This document shows positions 59,647 through 64,000 of a DNA stretch of 64,000 bases, piece by piece; position 1 is the stretch's first letter; each line of letters opens with the position of its first letter. Under the pieces are notes generated by a model that was given only the letters and a program-made list of their open reading frames with translations, was not told where the DNA came from and searched no databases. Where the stretch lies: assembly GCA_036494815.1 (NCBI GenBank), contig DASXNV010000063.1:62001-126000 (forward strand). The letters run 5' to 3'. This DNA is from Poindextera sp036494815. GTDB taxonomy: Bacteria; Pseudomonadota; Alphaproteobacteria; Caulobacterales; Caulobacteraceae. The position numbers were made by a program, and so were the translations under genes.

Positions 59647-60207
59647 TCAGTTCGTTGTGAACGGGAACTGGAAAGCCCGCAGAAGCTCACGCGCTTCGTT
59701 GTCGGTGCGGGCCGTGGTGCAGACGATGATATCCATCCCCCACATCTGATCGATCTCGTCGTAGTTGATCTCCGGGAACACGATGTGTTCACGCAGACCC
59801 ATGGCGTAGTTGCCACGGCCGTCGAACGAGGTGGGCTTCAAGCCGCGGAAGTCCTTCACCCGCGGCAGAGCAATGGTGATCAGCCGGTCGAGGAACTCGT
59901 ACATCCGGTCCTTGCGCAGAGTCACCTTGGCGCCGATGACCATGCCTTCGCGCAGCTTGAAGCCGGCGATGGAGGTGCGGGCCTTGGTCGGCAGCGGCTT
60001 TTGGCCGGTGATCGCGCCCAGGTCCTTCATGGCCGAGGCCACCTTCTTGGAGTCCGCCACTGCTTCGCCGATGCCCATGTTCACGACGATCTTGTCGATC
60101 TTCGGGATCTGCATCTCATTGCTATAGGCGAACTGCTCCTTCATCGCCGCGCGGATGCGCGAACGATAATCAGCCTTCAGCCGGGGCTCGTAAGTTTGCT
60201 CAGCCAT
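59647..60207 (-). CDS. rplE: 50S ribosomal protein L5
   Basis: A 186-residue 5S-rRNA-binding protein: PKIDKIVVNMGIGEAV, GQKPLPTKARTSIAGFKLREG, and GMDIIVCTTARTDNEARELL. ATG 60207 overlaps the end of rplX by 8 bp, which ties their translation together. Confidence 0.98.
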   Translation of the reverse strand: MAEQTYEPRLKADYRSRIRAAMKEQFAYSNEMQIPKIDKIVVNMGIGEAVADSKKVASAMKDLGAITGQKPLPTKARTSIAGFKLREGMVIGAKVTLRKDRMYEFLDRLITIALPRVKDFRGLKPTSFDGRGNYAMGLREHIVFPEINYDEIDQMWGMDIIVCTTARTDNEARELLRAFQFPFTTN

Positions 60208-60517
60208 CGATGACCTCGCCAGACTTCTTGGCGAAACGGACCTTCTTGTCGCCTTCCATGCGGAAACCGACTCGAGTCGGTTCACCGGACTTGGGGTCCA
60301 CAAAGGCCACATTGGAAATGTGTAGCGCGGCTTCCTTGTTGCGGATGCCGCCCTGCGGATCGGCCTGGGTCGGCCGGGTGTGACGCTTCACCATGTTCAC
60401 GCCGCCAACGAAGAGACGATCTTCCTTGGGCAGCACCTTCAGGACATTGCCTTGACGGCCCTTGTCCTTGCCGGCGAGCACGACGACGCGGTCGCCTTTT
60501 TTGATCTTGGCAGCCAT
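60200..60517 (-). CDS. rplX: 50S ribosomal protein L24
   Basis: A 105-residue assembly initiator with an N-terminal KOW motif (KIKKGDRVVVLAGKDKGRQGNVLKVL). ATG 60517 shares a base with the rplN stop (TGATG); an adjacent GTG at 60520 is an alternative. Overlaps rplE. Confidence 0.97.
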   Translation of the reverse strand: MAAKIKKGDRVVVLAGKDKGRQGNVLKVLPKEDRLFVGGVNMVKRHTRPTQADPQGGIRNKEAALHISNVAFVDPKSGEPTRVGFRMEGDKKVRFAKKSGEVIDG

Positions 60518-60885
60518 CACAGCACCTCGGGGGCGAGGGAGATGATCTTCATGTGGTTCTTGGCGCGCAGTTCGCGAGGAACCGGGCCAAAGATCCGCGT
60601 GCCGATCGGCTCGGATTGCTTGTTGACGATCACCGCGGCGTTGCGATCGAAACGGATCAGCGATCCGTCCTTGCGCTTAATGCCTTGGCTGGTGCGAACG
60701 ACGATCGCGCGGAGCACGTCGCCCTTCTTCACCCGGCCGCGCGGGATGGCTTCCTTGACCGACACGACGATCAAGTCTCCGACACTGGCGTAACGCCGAC
60801 CGGCGCCACCCAGCACCTTGATGCACATGACCCGACGAGCGCCCGAATTATCGGCGACCTCCAGGTTAGTTTGCATCTGGATCAT
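60517..60885 (-). CDS. rplN: 50S ribosomal protein L14
   Basis: A 122-residue protein: MIQMQTNLEVADNSGARRV-type start, VVRTSQGIKRKDGSLIRFD and GTRIFGPVPRELR. It forms part of the subunit interface. 19 bp after rpsQ. Confidence 0.98.
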   Translation of the reverse strand: MIQMQTNLEVADNSGARRVMCIKVLGGAGRRYASVGDLIVVSVKEAIPRGRVKKGDVLRAIVVRTSQGIKRKDGSLIRFDRNAAVIVNKQSEPIGTRIFGPVPRELRAKNHMKIISLAPEVL

Positions 60886-60904
60886 GGTTTTGAACCTTCC
60901 AGAA

Positions 60905-61156
60905 CTATTGGCTGACGGCCGAGGAAGCCTTTGGCAGGACTTCCCAGGTCTTCAGCTTGGATTTCGGCGCGCACTCGACAATGCGAGCAATCTCGCCGGC
61001 CTTGTACGTATTGCCCTCGTCATGGGCGTGGTAACGCTTCGACCGGCGCACGGTCTTCTTCATCACCGGATGCAGGAAGGTCCGTTCGACCTTCACAACC
61101 ACGGTCTTGTCGCCCTTATCGGAGACGACCACACCTTCGAGAATTCGCTTAGGCAT
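60905..61156 (-). CDS. rpsQ: 30S ribosomal protein S17
   Basis: An 83-residue OB-fold protein: KRILEGVVVSDKGDKTVVVKVE, then RRSKRYHAHDEGN. ATG 61156 (MPKRILEG) follows rpmC by 10 bp. A short Ala/Ser-rich C-terminal tail is present. Confidence 0.98.
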   Translation of the reverse strand: MPKRILEGVVVSDKGDKTVVVKVERTFLHPVMKKTVRRSKRYHAHDEGNTYKAGEIARIVECAPKSKLKTWEVLPKASSAVSQ

Positions 61157-61166
61157 TGTCTGGTCC

Positions 61167-61361
61167 TCAGGCTGCGACGGACTTGGCGCGCAGCACCGTC
61201 TTGATGCGGGCGATGTCCTTGCGGACCTCGTCCACACGATGGGTCTTCTCCATCTGGCCGGTCGCGGCTTGGAAGCGCAGGTTGAACTGCTCTTTCTTCA
61301 GCTTCAGCAACTCATCGCCCAGTTGGTCGGTCGTCAGACCGCGAATGTCGTCGATCTTCAT
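61167..61361 (-). CDS. rpmC: 50S ribosomal protein L29
   Basis: A 64-residue two-helix protein at the tunnel exit: KIDDIRGLTTDQLGDELLKLKKEQFNLRF then KTHRVDEVRKDIARIKTVL. ATG 61361 overlaps the rplP stop by one base (TGATG). Confidence 0.98.
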   Translation of the reverse strand: MKIDDIRGLTTDQLGDELLKLKKEQFNLRFQAATGQMEKTHRVDEVRKDIARIKTVLRAKSVAA

Positions 61362-61792
61362 CAGGCGTGCTCCACCGGGGCGGCGTCGATGCGCGTAACG
61401 ACCCGCGTCTTGATCGGCAGCTTGGCCGCGCCGAGGCGCAGAGCTTCGCGCGCCACGTCGTCGGCGACACCGTCGATCTCGAACATGATGCGGCCGGGGG
61501 CGACGCGCGCCGCCCAATATTCGACCGCGCCCTTGCCCTTACCCATCCGCACTTCGGCCGGCTTGTCGGTGACCGGGACGTCCGGGAAGATCCGGATCCA
61601 CACCCGGCCTTGACGCTTCATCTGGCGGGTGATCGCGCGGCGGGCCGCTTCGATCTGACGCGCAGTGATACGTTCCGGCTCGACGGCCTTCAGTCCATGG
61701 GAGCCGAAGTTCAGCGAGGCGCCGCCCTTGGTGAGGCCATGGATGCGGCCCTTGAACTGCTTGCGGTACTTAGTCTTTTTAGGTTGCAGCAT
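61361..61792 (-). CDS. rplP: 50S ribosomal protein L16
   Basis: A 143-residue protein near the A-site: MLQPKKTKYRKQFKGR-type start, GRVWIRIFPDVPVTDKPAEVRMGKGKGAVEYW, and a C-terminal IKTRVV. 10 bp after rpsC. Confidence 0.98.
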   Translation of the reverse strand: MLQPKKTKYRKQFKGRIHGLTKGGASLNFGSHGLKAVEPERITARQIEAARRAITRQMKRQGRVWIRIFPDVPVTDKPAEVRMGKGKGAVEYWAARVAPGRIMFEIDGVADDVAREALRLGAAKLPIKTRVVTRIDAAPVEHA

Positions 61793-61802
61793 GATCTAAA
61801 CC

Positions 61803-62555
61803 TCAGCTCGCGCGGTCACGACGACCGCGATCGCCGCGGTCACCACGATCCCGGTCACTCCGGCCGCCGCCCTCGCCTGCCGGCCCGGACTCGGTGGCCA
61901 GGCGCTTGTCTTGGGCCATCGGGTCGTGCTCCAGCACTTCGCCTTTGAAGATCCAGGTCTTCACGCCGATGATACCGTATGTGGTCTTGGCTTCAGCGAA
62001 ACCGTAGTCGATGTCGGCGCGCAGGGTGTGCAGCGGCACACGGCCTTCGCGATACCATTCCATCCGCGCGATTTCTGCGCCGCCCAGACGGCCGGAGACG
62101 TTGATCCGGACGCCCTTGGCGCCGAGGCGCATGGTCGATTGGATCGAACGCTTCATGGCGCGGCGGAAGGCGATCCGGCGCTCGAGCTGTTGGGCGATGT
62201 TCTCGGCCACCAGCTGGGCGTCGGTTTCCGGCTTGCGAATTTCGACGATGTTCAGGTGAACTTCGCCGTCGGTCATCACCGACAGATCCTTGCGCAGCTT
62301 TTCAATGTCCGCGCCCTTCTTGCCGATGATCACGCCTGGGCGCGCGGCATAGATGGTGATGCGGCACTTCTTGTGCGGACGCTCGATGATGATGCGCGAG
62401 ACACCAGCCTGGCCGAGGCGCTTCTTCAGCTCCTTACGGACCTTGATGTCTTCGTGCAGCAGCTTGCCGTACTCGTGGCCGTCGGCGAACCAACGGGAAT
62501 CCCACGTGCGGTTGATTCCGAGGCGCAAGCCGATCGGATTGACTTTCTGACCCAT
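61803..62555 (-). CDS. rpsC: 30S ribosomal protein S3
   Basis: A 250-residue protein with a KH domain (RPGVIIGKKGADIEKLRKDL) and the C-terminal domain (GRLGGAEIARMEWYREGRVPLHTLRADIDYG). A low-complexity Arg/Asp/Gly tail covers about the last 20 residues. ATG 62555 overlaps the rplV stop by one base. Confidence 0.98.
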   Translation of the reverse strand: MGQKVNPIGLRLGINRTWDSRWFADGHEYGKLLHEDIKVRKELKKRLGQAGVSRIIIERPHKKCRITIYAARPGVIIGKKGADIEKLRKDLSVMTDGEVHLNIVEIRKPETDAQLVAENIAQQLERRIAFRRAMKRSIQSTMRLGAKGVRINVSGRLGGAEIARMEWYREGRVPLHTLRADIDYGFAEAKTTYGIIGVKTWIFKGEVLEHDPMAQDKRLATESGPAGEGGGRSDRDRGDRGDRGRRDRAS

Positions 62556-62935
62556 CAGGCGGCCTCGCCTTGTTCACGAACCACGATGGTGATCTCCGAA
62601 AAGGGCTTTTCGATACGCGAAGAGCGGCCCCGCGCACGCGAGGAGAACCGCTTCATCACCAGGTTCTTGCCCACATAGGCTTCGGCCACGAACAGTTGGT
62701 CGATATCCAGGCTGTGGTTGTTTTCGGCGTTGGAAATGGCCGAATACAGCGCCTTGCGGACGTCTTTGGCGATGCGCTTATGGCTGAATTCAAGTTCGTT
62801 CAGCGCGTGCTGCACCTTCAGGCCACGGATCGATTGAGCGACCACGTTCAGCTTACGCAAACCGGTGCGCAGATTGCTGACCTTGGCCTTCGCTTCGACC
62901 GGCGAGAGGCGGCGTTCTTGTGAATTCTGGCCCAT
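62555..62935 (-). CDS. rplV: 50S ribosomal protein L22
   Basis: A 126-residue protein lining the exit tunnel: LRKLNVVAQSIRGLKVQHALNELEFSHKRIA, VAEAYVGKNLVMKRFSSRARGRSSRIEKPFSEI. 2 bp after rpsS. Confidence 0.98.
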   Translation of the reverse strand: MGQNSQERRLSPVEAKAKVSNLRTGLRKLNVVAQSIRGLKVQHALNELEFSHKRIAKDVRKALYSAISNAENNHSLDIDQLFVAEAYVGKNLVMKRFSSRARGRSSRIEKPFSEITIVVREQGEAA

Positions 62936-62937
62936 GG

Positions 62938-63216
62938 CTACTTCCTCTTGGCCTTCTTGTCGGCGGCGTGACCGGGGAAATAGCGCGTCGGCGCGAACTC
63001 GCCGAACTTCATGCCCACCATGTCTTCGCTGACCAGCACGGGAACGTGCTTCTGGCCGTTATGCACGCCAAAAGTCAGACCCACGAACTGGGGCATGATG
63101 GTCGAGCGGCGCGACCAGGTCTTGATGACATCCTTGCGGCCCGATCCTTGCGCGACATCCGCCTTCTTCAGAAGGTATCCGTCGACGAAGGGGCCTTTCC
63201 AAACCGAACGGGTCAT
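62938..63216 (-). CDS. rpsS: 30S ribosomal protein S19
   Basis: A 92-residue head protein: RSVWKGPFVDGYLLKK, KTWSRRSTIMPQFVGLTFGVHNGQK, and KFGEFAPTRYFPGH. 3 bp after rplB. Confidence 0.98.
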   Translation of the reverse strand: MTRSVWKGPFVDGYLLKKADVAQGSGRKDVIKTWSRRSTIMPQFVGLTFGVHNGQKHVPVLVSEDMVGMKFGEFAPTRYFPGHAADKKAKRK

Positions 63217-63219
63217 GGC

Positions 63220-64000
63220 TTAGCGAGCCTTCTTCACGTGACGCGAACGGATGATGAACTTATCCGTCGTCTTGTTGGTGCGGGTCTTGCGACCCTTGGT
63301 TGGCTTGCCCCAGGGGGTGACCGGGTGACGGCCGCCGGAGGTGCGGCCTTCGCCGCCGCCGTGGGGGTGATCGACCGGGTTCATAGCCACGCCGCGCACG
63401 TGCGGGCGACGGCCCATGTGACGAGAGCGACCGGCCTTGCCGAGGCTTTCGTTCATGTGATCCGGGTTGGAGACCGCGCCGACCGTGGCCATGCAGCCGT
63501 CCTGAACCATGCGCAGTTCGCCCGAACCCAGACGGATCTGAGCGTAGCCGGCGTCACGGCCGACCAGCTGAGCATAGGCGCCGGCGGAACGGGCCAGCTG
63601 GCCGCCCTTGAGCGGCTTCAGTTCGACATTGTGGATAATCGTGCCGATCGGCATCGAGCGCAGCGGCGAGGCGTTGCCCGGTTTCACGTCGACCTTCTCG
63701 GAGGCGATGATCTCGTCGCCGACCTTCAGCCGTTGCGGGGCCAGGATATAGGCCAGCTCGCCGTCGGCGTACTTGATCAGGGCGATGAACGCCGTGCGAT
63801 TGGGGTCGTATTCCAGACGCTCGACCGTGGCCGGCACGTCGAACTTGCGACGCTTGAAATCGACCACGCGATACAGCGTCTTGGCGCCACCGCCACGGAA
63901 GCGAACCGCGATACGGCCACCGCCGCCACGACCGCCCTTTTTGGTCAGGCCTTCGGTCAGGCTCTTGACGGGCCCGCCCTTGTGCAGCTCGGACCGATCA
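63220..64000 (-). CDS. rplB: 50S ribosomal protein L2, N-terminus beyond window edge
   Basis: About 259 codons are visible; the first about 20 lie off the right edge, since the visible part opens with DRSELHKGGPVKSLTEG. The RNA-binding KTLYRVVDFKRRKFDVPATVERLEYDPNR region and the conserved C-terminal MNPVDHPHGGGEGRTSGGRHPVTPWG, with the His needed for peptidyl transfer, are intact. A methionine at 63867 is internal. Confidence 0.98.
   Translation of the reverse strand, partial: DRSELHKGGPVKSLTEGLTKKGGRGGGGRIAVRFRGGGAKTLYRVVDFKRRKFDVPATVERLEYDPNRTAFIALIKYADGELAYILAPQRLKVGDEIIASEKVDVKPGNASPLRSMPIGTIIHNVELKPLKGGQLARSAGAYAQLVGRDAGYAQIRLGSGELRMVQDGCMATVGAVSNPDHMNESLGKAGRSRHMGRRPHVRGVAMNPVDHPHGGGEGRTSGGRHPVTPWGKPTKGRKTRTNKTTDKFIIRSRHVKKAR

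Noticed and set aside
1..64000. CRISPR array, prophage, insertion sequence or biosynthetic cluster
   Set aside because: No regularly spaced repeats, transposase, integrase, phage structural or large modular synthase genes are visible.

Overview
The window is high-GC alphaproteobacterial DNA and looks like a member of the Caulobacteraceae (Caulobacter/Phenylobacterium type). This rests on a mipZ division-placement ATPase, a DnaA-regulatory HdaA protein, a zinc-free S14, a clpS-clpA pair, a CC0125/CC1285-type lipoprotein and CtrA-like TTAA-N7-TTAA motifs. I see no rRNA, CRISPR array, prophage or insertion sequence. Assignments come from reading the translated sequence, without database searches.

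Layout. 1-2.1 kb: 3' part truncated trigger factor (tig), tRNA-Leu(UAG), and a small toxin-antitoxin locus whose toxin carries an in-frame amber codon. 2.1-6.5 kb: a lipoprotein quinohemoprotein alcohol dehydrogenase, divergent from a TonB-dependent receptor that lacks a visible signal peptide. 6.5-10.2 kb: divergent putR/putA for proline catabolism. 10.4-21.8 kb: housekeeping and repair genes (nnr, RidA-like, glycerophosphodiesterase, Ogt, acetyltransferases, HIT, clpA/clpS, DUF2332, phasin). 22-31 kb: a D,D-carboxypeptidase with SPOR domain, a DnaJ-like membrane protein, mipZ, DUF1489, an enoyl-CoA hydratase, a YbjN-like protein, a cNMP-binding patatin, a Tam-like methyltransferase and a GT-C-like membrane protein. 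31.3-35.8 kb: hdaA-ppk1-ppx. 35.9-36.4 kb: an AT-richer accessory gene broken by an ochre codon. 36.4-49.9 kb: GST, rnd, purMN, a TPR-glycosyltransferase, ATP12, two RluA-type pseudouridine synthases, crcB, rarA, a DegP-like lipoprotein protease and an MFS transporter. 50.1-51.4 kb: a tightly overlapping VOC-ArsR-SRPBCC operon with a perfect palindrome in its promoter. 51.5-64 kb: the S10-spc-alpha ribosomal protein cluster on the minus strand, from truncated rplB to rplQ, with secY, adk and rpoA.

How the genes work together. The ribosomal genes form one nearly continuous transcription block. It is interrupted once, between adk and rpsM, by a PilZ-domain gene on the other strand, and rpsM-rpsK-rpoA-rplQ have their own sigma70-like promoter there. 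ClpS feeds N-degron substrates to ClpA. HdaA limits DnaA activity and is co-oriented with polyphosphate synthesis (Ppk1) and hydrolysis (Ppx). PutR probably controls putA. PurM and PurN perform steps of de novo purine synthesis.

The most noteworthy points are: the quinohemoprotein dehydrogenase has the Asp-x-Asp signature of lanthanide-dependent enzymes; two small accessory genes are each cut by a single in-frame stop; the toxin promoter predicts a leaderless mRNA; the TonB receptor probably has a one-base frameshift in its signal peptide; and several palindromic operators are readable. I did not find a clearly new multi-gene defence or biosynthetic system.
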